Shown one piece after another: positions 25,428 to 52,215 of a stretch of 64,000 nt of DNA. The notes below the pieces were generated by a model, which was given only the letters and a program-made list of their open reading frames with translations, was not told the origin of the DNA and made no database searches. How positions within the stretch are numbered: the first letter of the stretch is position 1; every line of letters begins with the position of its first letter. The DNA lies in contig NC_135794.1 in assembly GCF_051106095.1 (NCBI RefSeq), forward strand, positions 22,570,747 through 22,634,746, written 5' to 3'. The stretch comes from Pogona vitticeps. Lineage: Eukaryota; Chordata; Lepidosauria; Squamata; Agamidae. Position numbers and translations under genes: made by a program.

Positions 25428-25653
25428 GTCGTCATATGCCACCAAGTCAGTTCTGACTTAATGGAGACCTTTTGCAGTGTTTTTCCAGGTAGAAGATAAT
25501 CAGAAACGGTTGACCATTCCCTTCTTCTGGGGGAGTGCGAGGATTGTGCAGCTTACCCAAGGCCACACAGGCTGGCTCTTCTCCCAATTGGGGAAACGAA
25601 CTGCCAGCCAGAGACCTACCAAGCCACAGAGCTATCCAGCCAACTTAGGGCAT
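25428..25653 (-). mobile_element. tRNA-derived SINE, ACA-tail type
   Basis: Reverse tail CCACCAAGTCAGTTCTGACT, body CTTACCCAAGGCCACACAGG, reverse head CACAGAGCTATCCAGCC. Confidence 0.75.
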
Positions 25654-26198
25654 AAACACATGAAGGATTTCCAACCTCCCTATAGATGCTTCCCAACCTT
25701 ATATGCTAGAGCCGTTGGTACTACATAGTGCAGAGGAACAATCACAGCAGAACATTGTAGAGGAGTGTTTGACTACATTATGGAACAAGGGGGCTGATTG
25801 GGGTCTCCATTGTAATGTGTTGGGTGTAACTGGTGCAGAAATGGCATCATGGGAAAGTCAGGAGTATCCAGCGATATTCCAATGATCTGAAAGGCTGTGC
25901 CTTGCTACTTTTTAGAAGGCTATGGGTGTTGATGAGTGACTGGGCAGGTTAGCATCAACCCAAACGTCACTCCTATCACAGCCTGCAGGAAAGGCTGGAG
26001 CAGCTCCAAGAGAGGTTCAGGCGGTGGAACAGGACCATGGACAGCTCATTAGGGACAAAGGGAAATTGAAGCCACATGCAGATCCTCCAGGAAGAAGATG
26101 ACCAGAGGAGGCTGCTTCAAGGGCGATCAAGTGCTGAGGAGGGAAGAGAGGGATGGGGGGGGGTCAAACTCAGTGAAAGGGAAGCTTTTAAATGTATA

Positions 26199-26409
26199 AT
26201 AATAACGACACACTGTCAAGTCATCTTATGGTGACCTTTTCCAAGGAAAGAGGTGGTATGACGTTCCCTTCTTCTGGGGTACCTGAGACTGTGCAGCTGG
26301 CCCAAGGCTACCCAGGCTGGCTCTTCTCTTTGGAGGCCAAGTGGGGAATCAACCTCCCACCCCCTGGCTCTGCAGCCAGACACCTAAACAACTGAGCTAT
26401 CCAGCCAGC
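26199..26409 (-). mobile_element. tRNA-derived SINE, ACA-tail type
   Basis: Reverse tail CACTGTCAAGTCATCTTATG, body GCCCAAGGCTACCCAGGCTG, head AACTGAGCTATCCAGCC. Confidence 0.8.
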
Positions 26410-26522
26410 AATAATAATCATGTGACATCAAGTCAATGCTGTCAAGACGTATTTTTTAGGGTTTTCCACATAGGGAGTACTCAGAAATGGTTTACCCTTC
26501 CTTTCTTCTGGGGGTGACTTGG
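26410..26522 (-). mobile_element. tRNA-derived SINE, ACA-tail type, truncated
   Basis: Directly abuts the previous copy. Only the 3' half is present (GACATCAAGTCAATGCTGTC to TTCTTCTGGGGGTGACTT). Confidence 0.65.
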
Positions 26523-26974
26523 GAACCTCTTAAGGGAACGGTTCCATCCAGGACACGCAGACTGGCATGGTGTAGGTGCTGGAATGCAATTCCCATCGTT
26601 CCCAGACAACTTGGCTTGAGGACTTCCTGTCTTAGAATGACATTGGCAGAGAGCACATTTTTGAATATGGAAGACCTTGGCTCCATCTTCTTGGGACCTC
26701 CACTCATGACTGGGAAAAGGCAGTTTATTCTGAACTGGAGGTATGAAGATTTTGGGTGTGTGTGTGTGTTCAACTACAAGTCCCAGAATTCCCCAGTGGG
26801 AATTGGGAGCGGCCATCTTGCCTGAGGAAGTCTGGGAGGCCTGGGTCAAAAACCCCGCATCTGCATATCCTCTCTTAAACCCTTGGAGAACCACTCCCAG
26901 ACTGTGGAGACAATGATGAAATAAATGGACTACCCTAAAGCAAATTCTGGTGTCCATTGATGTGCCCCCTCTAG

Positions 26975-27082
26975 AATCACAGTTCCCAACCTTGGGTCCT
27001 CGAAGGTTCTTGGACGAAAATGCCCCAAAGCTTTCACCACTACCTGTGCTGGCCAAGAGTTCTGGGGAACCACTGCTCTAAA
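26975..27082. mobile_element. hAT-like palindromic MITE remnant
   Basis: CAGTTCCCAACCTTGGGTCC at the left and CTGGGGAACCACTG at the right match the ends of the element at 374. Confidence 0.5.
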
Positions 27083-28147
27083 GCATGACCTTAAAAATCA
27101 GTTTTTGCCCCGGAACAGCTTCACAACCCTTCCCAAGGCCAATGGTGTCTCGTGGTCTGGGAAAGCCAAGTGTCTCCCCTCTGAAGTTGGCCAACAGGTC
27201 AACTTTATTTCAAAACCGAAGCATAAGACCTCTGTGTGTGTGTCTGTGCAGACTCTGGTGATATCTCTGGAGGAGATCCTGTCTGAACCATTCCAAAACA
27301 GATTGTGCATATACCTCTGCTGGAGGGAGGGAGGCAATGAGAATTCTTGCAGCCATTCTGTGCAACTATAACAAGTGCAACAGACATTAAAAACACCTTT
27401 GCGTGGCCCTCAATGGTGGCCAAGCTTTAACACCATTTTGCAGAATAAAATCAAACTCACTCCTCTTCCAGTGTCTTGTTCACCCTGAGATTTGATCTTC
27501 CTGATCATGGAGACTGCACAGAGACCCAGAGAAGCAATTCCCTCACAGCACCCTGAGACTCGATGACCCTATTAGCACATGAATAAAGCAGGGTGTATAT
27601 AGAATGGTCAAGCCCTCGGAGGTCCACTCAACCAAACAATTTGGCTGCTAAATTGACGTAATTACAAGGGACGGAGAAGGGAGAAAAGGACACCCTTCCC
27701 CTTTTCCTCACGCTCCAGCCGGCCTGACCCCTGCCGGGTTCCTAAGACATCTTGTGAGTCAGAGAGCAAGATCCTGATTAGAAGCCCAATGTCCTTTTCA
27801 AGGGGCATTAAAGGGATTGGCTGCCTTAATCTGATTACATTTTTACCAGCTCTTTTAGAAGAGTCTGGAGAGAGTTTTGAACATGCACACACACAGACAC
27901 ACCAATGAGAGGTCTGCGCACGCGTGTATACGAATATGCGGGTGGAAGCAACTAAGAGGGAGCAGATCAGGCAGGATGGCTAGTCGATAGAAACACACCG
28001 GGATGTGGCTAAGCATCCCCAGAGTTTAAAAAGACATAAGATAGGCAAAAGGGTGTATTTTGCATTCTTACTGTTATTGTTTGACTTAATAATATCGATG
28101 CATTGTCATTTACTGGACTCACAGTCGGATTAAATAAGACTACCGTT
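27083..28147. other. Non-coding, no gene recognised
   Basis: 27,600-27,880 is repeat-poor with GACGTAATTAC and TTAATCTGATTAC words; no frame of interest. Confidence 0.3.
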
Positions 28148-28310
28148 GCCAGTGTGGTGTGTTGGATGAAGTGATGGGCCAGGACTCTGGAGAACTGGGT
28201 TTGAATCCCCACTCAGCCATGGAAAACTCACTGGGGGAGCAGAACTGGCCAAACCACTCCTTAAATAACTTAAAAGCCCCACGACGGTTGCTATAAGTCA
28301 GTTCCTGCTT

Positions 28311-28370
<60 letters not shown>

Positions 28371-28372
28371 AA
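28148..28372 (+). mobile_element. tRNA-derived SINE followed by (CT)n(CA)n
   Basis: Head GCCAGTGTGGTGTGTTGG, B box GGGTTTGAATCCCCACTCAG, tail GCTATAAGTCAGTTCCTG. A CT then CA microsatellite (28,313-28,372) has grown on its end. Confidence 0.65.
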
Positions 28373-30600
28373 TTAGTTGCAATACAAAGCAAGAGCTGTG
28401 CATCATGGGGTGTGGAGTCATCAAGGGCTACCAGTATCCATGCATGTGTGAACTGGCCAAAAGCTTGCGCTTCTCATGTGCGCAGCGATGGAAACCTACC
28501 TGAAGGATTCTCTCCTTAGCAGAAAGGGGGGCCTGATCAAACCTGGTGGAGGGCCCCCACTCTGTTTAGGTAGCCCCCCCCTGTCTACCACCCGCAGGAT
28601 TAAGGACCTCCACTCTCCATTCCACCTCTTTCCTCCATCCCGGCACCAAGGAACAGCCTCCCCTTTGGGGTAATCAGCCATCTTGCCTGGCTCCTGTTTT
28701 CAACCTCGTTTCTGCCTCTTGGCCTGCAGCTCCCAGGGGATTAAGTGTCCAGGTCAGGCCTGAGAGGCTCTTTCCACACAGTTCCTTTCCACCCACTTTC
28801 CCCTCCACCCCATGGGAACCTCTTTCCCGACAGCTTCGGTCAATGGCTTCACCCCGGTGCACTCAATGGGCGCCTCTTAATCCTCCACCAAAAGACGAGG
28901 CCTGAAATTCCAATGGCTTCTGTTCCCTACGAGCCTCTCAGAAACCCCCTTCCCTGCAGGCCTGCTTCCTTCCCAAGTCGGATAGACTTTTGCTCCCTAC
29001 AACCCCGGTTGGGGGTAGGTGCTTTGCTTTTTCAACCTAAGCTCCCTCTTGACATTGGCCGGGAAGTGTTGGTGGCAGGATGATGGGATCACAGTCGTGC
29101 CTCAGTGTGTGAGACCCCCCTCCCCATACCTGTCACTCATGGCAGCTTCTCATTATTATAGGCTGACCACTACATCTTGCCGGATTTTCTTGGTCCGTGC
29201 AGGATAGTTCAGGGAAGGCAAATGAACCAGAAACGTCTTATTTCTCAAGTGGACTTCTGTCCATTCCTGAAAAGGAGGGTTGAGTGAGAAGAGAGCATTT
29301 TCTTCCGAGGAGGAAACAGCACAGACATTGAGTGCCTTTTATGAAAATCTCTTTATTTACAACGTTTACAGCTGCAGGGGAAAAAAAAGTGTGGGGGGGT
29401 GAAAGCCAGGGTGGGAATTCAAAGCCCCCGGGGTAGGAACAAGTGGTGGGCAAAGCGGCCCCCAGCACACAGGCCTGCTTTTACCAAGCTTCTTATATTT
29501 ACCCCAGCTGATGAGAGTCTGAAAGTGTTGCTTTTTGGACCACAACTCCCAGAATCCACAACCAGCACGGCTTTTACTTTTTTTTTTTTAATTCACTTTT
29601 TTAAATGCATCGGTCGGGAAAACTGCACAGCGCTCACAAAGCTGCTTCACTTTGGATTTCTGTTGCAGGCCAAAAGCAGTTACAAATTCATTTTTAATCT
29701 TTCTTTCTTGTAATGTGGGAACCGACTGTTTATCAAATACTCATAAAAACAAAGTCTGTACCCCTCAGCTATGAGCCAAGTCGACAGCTAAACGTATTCC
29801 CGCTCATGGTCCTTTCCGATTTCTATCTCTGTGTTTGTTAATGATTCAGTGTTTTATAGCGAAGACGACTAATTGGATTAATGTTTATGTTCAGATATCT
29901 AGATTTACCTTAAATCTGAGAACTTCTACATTTGATTAGAAATTTAAGTTGATTTCTTTTACGTTGTATTGTACGGTGTTGATTTTATAGTGTGTGTTCT
30001 GCAAAGGCCTGTGTATTATGCAATAAACTGAAGAAATACGTGCTACACACTTAAAAAAAGTTAGTCCATAGGAACTTAGCTCTCCCACCTTGTTCATCAT
30101 TACCAGCTCAAACACCAATCCTGCAGGTTTTAAGTGGGTTTCTTTACCCGATGTAGATTTCAACTCTGGCTAATGTTGAATCGCCAACATTACCTTGCCT
30201 GTCCACCCAGTTTGAAGTAATCCTCCGAAAGCTGTTTGCCATTTTGTTTTAGCTCTTTGTGGTGGAGGTGTCTCTGCACTCAGGAATTATAGCCGTTTGA
30301 CTCCACTTTGCCAGCCACCGTGTCCGCCTAAGGAATCTAGGCGTTTGTCATTTGGGATGAAGAATTTAGAATTCGCTTCTGTATTTCAGGAGAAATCCAT
30401 CCGTGCTCACTAGCAGAGAATAACCCTAGTCCCCAAATTACTAACAGCAGGCCCTGCAGGATGGAGAGATGATAGGTAAAAGTAGTTTGAAAATGATATA
30501 CAGTAACTGAGGCAAAGCTGAACCTGGCATTTTATTCATGTTTAGTCAGTTGGTAAGCCCTAGAATTTTAATTCCTGTTACCTCTGTTTGGGTCTAGCAT
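28373..30600. other. Non-coding, partly repeat-free
   Basis: No gene. 29,700-30,060 is strongly AT-rich and single-copy-looking, with GACTAATTGGATTAATG at about 29,867 (paired TAAT sites). It is the best candidate regulatory block in the left third, on composition alone. Confidence 0.3.
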
Positions 30601-30639
30601 ATGTCTTATCCCATTTGGACAGACACAGAGTCTATTCAC

Positions 30640-30755
30640 ACATAACCCTTGTCGACAACTCCCAGAAATCCTGGCCAGCAGAGCTGGTGGTGAAGGCATC
30701 TGGAAGCTTTAGTCCAAGAACATCTGGGAACCCAAGCTTAGGAATCACTGATCTA
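30640..30755. mobile_element. hAT-like palindromic MITE, right part
   Basis: CAACTCCCAGAAATCCTGGC, then AGTCCAAGAACATCTGGGAA and CTTAGGAATCACTG, as in the right half of the copy at 39,832. Confidence 0.5.
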
Positions 30756-31249
30756 ACTGTCTTATCATTCCCTTCCCCCCCCATTTCTTAATTTGAATGA
30801 CTTATTATTGTTGTTGGCCATGATGATGGATTTTATATGCTCTTCCTACTTTCGCTTCCACCTCCCTTATTGTCAGCATACGTTTCTTTTATCACAGATT
30901 GCATTCCTTTTCATTTTAATTGCAAATGAAGCCTGTGTTTCCCTTTCTGGTGTCCAGCAAGCTGATGCTAAGATAAGCAGATGTCTTTTGCTTCTTAAGG
31001 TAGTTCTGTTTCTAATGACGGGTCTTGTCGAGCTCAAGTCACATTTCCCTCTGTGGCTATCTGACCTTTGACTGCCACATCGTGTTGCACCCTCATTACC
31101 ACCAAGTTCAATTTCACCCCTGTTTGAACGCTCAAATACATTTAGGCCATTCTCATTGGGGCTGGTTAGGCAAACTGGATTGAAAGGCTTATTTGTCAAA
31201 AACAAAAAAACCAAAAAGAAGTGCCGTCGCAAGGATCAGAAGCTACTTT

Positions 31250-31640
31250 TTTAAAAAAGTTACTTCTTCCTGTGCCTTGCTATAATGTTTGAAAAGTAAC
31301 CGGTAGCCATTACTTATTACAGTTTTGAAAGAGAAATGACTTGGTATGCTTGCTGGCGCGGCTTGTTGCTTTTCCGTTACTTTGTTACTTTTGAAGGGGG
31401 AAAGAAACTTAAGATAGATAATACCTTGAAACAAAGCTTGATAAAAGTGCTCGAAATGCCTCTGAACCACCTTGTAGTTCTCTTGCAATGTAACTTCTGA
31501 AAGAAATTAAAAGCGTGACTCGCCACACCAATAAAGGAACTGCAGTCCTAATGCTTATTGCCCTTTCAAAATGTAACTTTGTTATATCCCGATTACCCCA
31601 AAATGTAACTAGTTACACACAACTGTTACTTGTTACTTCT
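31250..31640. mobile_element. Possible MITE with repeated GTTAC/GTAAC words
   Basis: AAGTTACTT at the left edge, TGTAACTAGTTACA palindrome at about 31,604 and TTACTTGTTACTTC at the right edge, with further GTAAC/GTTAC words inside. Related words occur at 51,735 and 52,225. Family unknown. Confidence 0.35.
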
Positions 31641-32079
31641 AAGGACCGGTAGGGGTCCTGAAAAATACAGAAGTAGCAAACATGATACATTGCACAGTGT
31701 TTGGCTCCCTCTAGTGTCCAGTTCTGGTAAATATACCCTGGAAATACATATAAATACATATTTCTGGGGTTTTTTATTTAATATTTTGAGCCAGCAGATA
31801 AGTGAATCAGTGAATACTGATCCCATGGATGGGGGGGGGGATCCTCCTGTAATCAGATAACAGAAGGATAACAAGAGGGAGGGAATGCATTAATACAATA
31901 AAACAATGTCCTTGCAGGATATTATTTTTGAAAGGAAATAAAGCTAGGAACACTCTGTTAGCAATGTTAAAATCCTTTTCAAGATCTATTGATTTCAGTA
32001 GGAAAGCTTTAAAAACACGCTTGTTGCTTCTACTTTTCCAAGTGCTTATCCTAGTTCTTTCAGTGCAAAAATGAAATGA

Positions 32080-32444
32080 AATGAAATGAAATCATTTATT
32101 GGTTTTTCCAGGATCTAGAATTTCTCGTCTTCTTGGCCGGGTGTGATCTTTGACTCTTTGCAGTCATGCAGAGATCTCTCGCATTCAGAGACGGCGATGC
32201 TTTCTGTTTGGACCGGCACCAGCGTAGGATGCTTCCACCTTTCCCTTGGTTGCTGGCAGTGGGAGACATGATGGAGGAGGTTCTCAAGAGGATTGGAGAT
32301 CCTTGTCACCTTGCATGCCGCCTTCGGGAGAAGATCTGAGCACCCAGCCGAGCCTTGGTGTACTAGATGTGTTTCCCAGGAAACCACAAACATTTCTTTG
32401 AGGGAGCAAACCAAATGGAGAGGTTGATTATCTCTCTGGTTTTC
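32080..32444 (-). other. RHCG: RHCG probable exon 11 (3'-UTR exon)
   Basis: A pyrimidine-rich acceptor ending CTTGCAG (down to 32,445) is followed by about 350 bases with no needed coding function and an AATAAA at 32,100-32,095. The structure of ten coding exons plus one untranslated exon would fit the donor seen just after the stop codon. Its exact 3' end is inferred to lie 10-20 bases past the signal. RNA reads are needed to confirm it. Confidence 0.55.
32095..32100 (-). terminator. RHCG: Polyadenylation signal AATAAA for RHCG
   Basis: AATAAA on the minus strand. It is followed downstream by an ATTTC pentamer repeat, giving a T-rich tract where a downstream element would be expected. It is the nearest canonical signal after the predicted last exon. 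Confidence 0.6.
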
Positions 32445-32606
32445 CTGCAAGACAAGAACAGCGGAGAAGCGACGTCAGAAGCTGAGATGCGACGCCCTTT
32501 TCCTCATCAGATCCAAGTGTCATTTGCATTTGCAATGTGTTACTACCCAACAGAGTTGGTCTTACAAGTTGCCTAGGGGTTGCAAATGTTGACTTCACCA
32601 CTGATT

Positions 32607-32626
32607 CCCCCCCCCCCGGGGGGGGG
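32607..32626. repeat. C11-G9 inverted homopolymer
   Basis: Eleven C then nine G with no spacer, flanked by GATT and AAATC, in RHCG intron 10. Able to form a hairpin or quadruplex. Confidence 0.9.
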
Positions 32627-32715
32627 AAATCTTGCTTTTATGAGGAATTCAGCCTTGGGACTCCGTACCAAAGATCTGGACATGGGATTCAGACCAAAGG
32701 CTTGCCAACAGCTCT

Positions 32716-32757
32716 GGTTTGTTTGTTTGTTTGTTTGTTTGTTTGTTTGTTTGTTTT
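32716..32757. repeat. (GTTT)n microsatellite
   Basis: About ten GTTT units in RHCG intron 10. Confidence 0.95.
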
Positions 32758-33002
32758 TTGAAACAGACTTCCTTGCCCTAAGGCAGAGGGAACAAACCTT
32801 TAGCACGCCAGATGTTGTGGACTACGATTCCCATAGTCCTTGATCATGGGACACACAGACTGGGGATTCTAGGGGTCATCGTCCTGCCACTTGGTCCCCT
32901 CTTAAAGGTCAGTTTCAATATTTGAAAAGGGGACATTCCAAAGGAAATGAAGCAGGGCCGCCCAAAAACCAGCTTACCTGTCCGGAGACGGCTCAGGCCA
33001 AA

Positions 33003-48414
<15,412 letters not shown>

Positions 48415-48509
48415 GGGGCCAGTCCTCACCCTTGGTCTGTCTCCCTTGGCTGGCTGGAGATGGAAAGGAACAGGAGGTGCCCAGGTGGGGAAGGACAACC
48501 GTCCACTGA

Positions 48510-48555
48510 TGCCTGTCTGCCACTGGGGCAGGAACAGTTCATCATTTTATGTCAC
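48510..48555 (-). promoter_or_regulatory. RHCG: Candidate TATA-like core promoter of RHCG
   Basis: ATAAAA occurs at 48,550-48,545 on the minus strand, about 130 bases before the RHCG start codon, which would put transcription start near 48,515-48,520 with a UTR of about 100 bases. The surrounding DNA is not a CpG island, as expected for a tissue-restricted epithelial gene. No ATG occurs between the inferred start site and the chosen start codon. This is inference only. Confidence 0.4.
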
Positions 48556-49204
48556 CTTGGGCGAGGTAGGTGTGGCCATGCGGCTGTCAGTCATCCCAGC
48601 CGTGCCAGCTCGGGGAGCAACAAGTGGCTTGAACTGGCCAGGGGTGAGCCAACTCTGTCGGTCACACCAGTGGCCAGGGAGGGGAGGTGGGGCTCCTGCC
48701 TCCTGGAGCTGCTGAGGACATTCTGTGCGCACAGCATCACAGAAGGATGGGTTCCGCGCTCAGCGACGTGGCAGGAGAGAGAGAGATTCCGTGTTCCGCC
48801 TTGCAGCAGAGGGAAGCCTCCCTGGTGGTACCCGATAAGCCAAAGAGGTGGGAGTGTTTTGCGCTGAGCTGGAGGCAGCTCAGAAAAAAAAAATGGGCAT
48901 GGATGTATCTATTGCACTGCACACTTTACAAGGCAATGTCACAGGGTGTACCAAGCTGGGTTGATGCTCTTTGAGTAACACCATTTCTGATCCTCCTTTC
49001 TTTCTTCGTCAGAACCTCACTCCTCCACCAGCGTGAGGAACGGCCTGTTTTTGATATCCGATTCGGTGGTTTCGGATCACGACATGCTTTCTGCCAAAAA
49101 TAGGTCTGTTAGCCTTTAAGATGTGAAAAGTCTCCAGTTTTGTCTGTGTGCATGTGAGGTGCAAAAAGATTGTGTCTGGGAGGGTGCGCAGGCACCCTAA
49201 GAGC

Positions 49205-49465
49205 GATGCATGTTCATGTATTTGTTGTTGCTCATATGTGTCATCGCGTGGCCTCCAACTCATACATGAGCGATCTCCAAAATATCCCGAGACCTCAGCT
49301 CCCTGGATCAACTCCTCCAAACTCAAGCCAATGGCTTCCTTTAGGGAGCCAGTCCATCTCGTATTTGGTCCTCCTCTTTTCCTGCTGGCGCCCCCCAACT
49401 TTCCCAGCATGATTGTTTTTCCCAGAGAATCCTGCCTTTGATGTGTCAAAGTAGGTCAGTCTCGG
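49205..49465 (-). mobile_element. RTE-clade (BovB-related) LINE, ORF2 end fragment
   Basis: The minus strand encodes RQDSLGKTIMLGKLGG, RKRGGPNTRWTGSLKEA and LSLEELIQGAE, the characteristic C-terminus of RTE/BovB reverse transcriptases. 5'-truncated. Confidence 0.65.
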
Positions 49466-50177
49466 CTTCAACATAAATAAATAAATCACAGCGTATCGGT
49501 TGACTCTGTTGTTTATTTATTGAACTGGTTTGTGATATTTTTACTATTTCAGCAGTTTCTTGGTATAACCCATAAAACCAGTTTCAGGCCGCCTGTACAA
49601 CCAAAAACAATCAGAATGTTTTGAAGTACTTTAAAACAGTTTATAATGACGCGGAAAAACCTGAAGCAAAGTTAACAATGCAAACAGCACAGAACTCACC
49701 ATCTGATAGCTGGAGGACCATTCATGTATGCGGTTGTTTGGATTATTTAGCTACGCTTGGAAAGTACATTTCAGTTTCCGGGACTGTGAAGTTTCAAAAT
49801 GTAGGCCAACCTGGCTCCTTCAGGTGTTGTTGAACTACGGTGCCCATTATCCCCAGGCAGCAGGGCCAATGGTGAGAGATGGCGGTAGTTTGATCCAGCC
49901 GTGTCTAGTGGGTTCCGTGTCCTCCGGCTTGGATTCAACTGCACACGTTTCTATCAGGAAGAATCTCAAACTTTCTGCCAAGCACCCAGTAATCCCTCTA
50001 ATTTTCCCACGCTCACCTGACCATTTTATGGGCTCCTACCTTGCAAACCAGCCCATCAGCTTTCCATTCAGGGAGATTTTCACGTCAGAGAGGCCATAGA
50101 GGCCTCAGGGCATTCTTTTTAGACCTCTGATCTATTTACCTATAGAGGCTCAAGAAGTGGCAAAGACAGGAACCATA
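49466..50177. other. Intergenic, nothing recognised
   Basis: AT-rich, with one ACTACGGTGCCCATTATCCC hAT-like trace near 49,835. Confidence 0.4.
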
Positions 50178-50607
50178 TACAGTGGTGCCTTGCTAGACGA
50201 TGATAATCCGTTCCACTGAAATCGCTGTTTAGCGAAATCATTGTCTAGCGAAAAGCATTTCCCCATTGGAATGCATTGAAACCTGTTTAATGTGTTCCAA
50301 TATGGAAGAATTGTCGTTGTCTAGCGAAGATCGGCCATAGGAAAGCCGCTTTGCGAACCGCCGATCAGCTGTTTAAATCGCTGTCTTGCGAAGCTTAGGT
50401 CCTGAAAATACCTGTTTGTGAGGGCGGAGGGAGCTGTCAAAATCGTTGTCTAGCGAAAATCGGTTTGCGAAGCAGGGACCAAACATTGTCCAGCGAAATT
50501 TCCCCACAGGAATCACTGTTTTGCGAATCGCTATAGCGATCGCAAAAAGCCAATGTCTAGCGAAAAAACTCTCATGTGGGGTAACTGTCTAGCGAGGCAC
50601 CACTGTA
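50178..50607. mobile_element. Mariner-type MITE, copy 2
   Basis: Ends TACAGTGGTGCCTTGC and GCGAGGCACCACTGTA with flanking TA. The interior is full of TAGCGAA-like words and a GCGATCGC-type palindrome near 50,530. Confidence 0.85.
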
Positions 50608-51500
50608 TATTGCATGCCATGTAGCCAATTCTGGCTACTGGCAACCTAGTTCCATCTAGCTTCATGTTCAGAAAAAAAAAGCTCCTAACTGTGCAAACTC
50701 TGACACCAGTTGCACAAATCCTGCTGGAAATAACCCACTAAGCTGGAACGGGAGCTGTCTACCTATAAAGGTCAAAATACAGGATTTTGTATTTTATCAC
50801 CATTCTCAATGCACTTCTAAACTGTTGCATTCAGCTGCTGTTTTTACATTTAATTGCATTTGAATATTGCAGTTCTCCTGTTTTTAACCACAATTTGGCT
50901 TTTAAAGGTTTTGAACGCCCCCTTGGGTCCCCTTGCATGGAGAAGGAAAAGCTGTAAATAAAAACACTGAGTCAGTGACTGCATGAATGCATGCATGCAT
51001 GAAGACCCGGCCTCTGAAGCAATAAGCTGCAGCAGTCAACAAAAGTGTGTGCCAGATAAAATGTCGTAGACTTTAAGATGCCACAAGACTGTTCGTCGGT
51101 CCTGCTATGGCGTCCGGTGTTGCCTCCCAGCCTTTGAAGGCCTCTCGCTACATTTGCAATTTTAAAAACAGCAACAGAAGAGAATCTCATAGCACTCAGG
51201 GCGATATGCTGCATTTTTCCCATGGTGTCACATAAAAAAAATAATATAGACATCCTTGGAACAAAAGCTCCTTTACCAACCGAGACAGCTTAACGGAAAT
51301 GTGACCCTTTTTTTGCAGATAAGGCATGGGAAGGTAATCGCCCTGCTCTAAAAAGATACTTCGGAGGGCGCGAATGTTGCTTGGCGGTTTTTAAGACAAT
51401 GGGGCGTCAGTTCGAAGAATACATCTGTTGCCATTTAGGTTGGGTTGCGGCAAACCAATAAAGGTTTCCAGATCATCTTCCCTCCTGCCAGTACTTAATT
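50608..51500. other. Intergenic, partly single-copy
   Basis: GCAT repeats at 50,984-51,001. 51,250-51,480 is repeat-free with an AGATAAGG GATA-type word at about 51,318, some 2.8 kb upstream of RHCG. No gene. Confidence 0.3.
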
Positions 51501-51529
51501 TTTCCTCTGGTTTTAAGCTTGTTTTAGTC

Positions 51530-51640
51530 TGTTTATTGATGATTTTAATTTTATTGCCTTTTTTTTTTGGACTGTAAACTGCCCAGAGAAGATTTGTCTA
51601 GATGGGCGGTATAAAAGCCAAATAAATGAATAAATATTAG
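51530..51640 (+). mobile_element. L2-type LINE 3' tail
   Basis: GTAAACTGCCCAGAGAAG and GATGGGCGGTATAAAAGCC, then AAATAAATG, the common 3' terminus of L2-like elements. Confidence 0.5.
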
Positions 51641-51769
51641 GTTGTGTGCCCTGCTCAGTGCGATGGAAGACACTTTTCCATCTTTGGTCATGAAAATTCT
51701 TCTCAAAAATTCCTAAAAGTTTACCCCCAGAAAGTAACTTTTGAAAATATCTAGAAAATATCACTTGTT

Positions 51770-51793
51770 ACACACACACACACACACACACAC
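51770..51793. repeat. (AC)n microsatellite
   Basis: Twelve AC units. Confidence 0.95.
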
Positions 51794-51850
51794 TGTAACC
51801 GTGATTTTTTTCAGCATGATTTCATTGAACCTCCGTTTCCCCAAAATAAC

Positions 51851-52215
51851 TTGTTGTTGTTGTTTAGTCGTTAAGTTGTGTCTGACTCTTCGTGACTCCA
51901 ATGGACCAGAGCACGCCAGGCCCTCTTATCTTCCACTGCCTTCCGGAGTTGGGTCAATTTCCTGTTGGTTGCTTCGCAGACACTGTCCAGCCATCTCGTC
52001 CTCTGCCATCCCCTTCTCCTCTTGCCTTCACTCTTTCCCAGCATCAGGGTCTTTTCTAGGGAGATTTCTCTTCTCATGAGATGGCCAGAATATTGGAGCC
52101 TCAGCTTCAGGATCTGTCCTTCCAGTGAGCACTCAGGGTTTATTTCCTTCTGAATGGATAGGTTTGTTCTCCTTGCAGTCCAGCGGATTCTCAAGAGCCT
52201 CCTCCAGCACCACAA
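51851..52215 (-). mobile_element. BovB LINE 3' fragment
   Basis: The minus strand encodes [33 protein letters not shown] and LTQLRKAVEDKRAW, the BovB ORF2 terminus. The 3' end is AGTCACGAAGAGTCAGACAC followed by CAACAA repeats. Confidence 0.85.

Noticed and set aside
1-32000. miR-9-3 hairpin expected from human synteny
   Set aside because: Neither the mature word TCTTTGGTTATCTAGC nor its star was found by eye on either strand; it probably lies further left.
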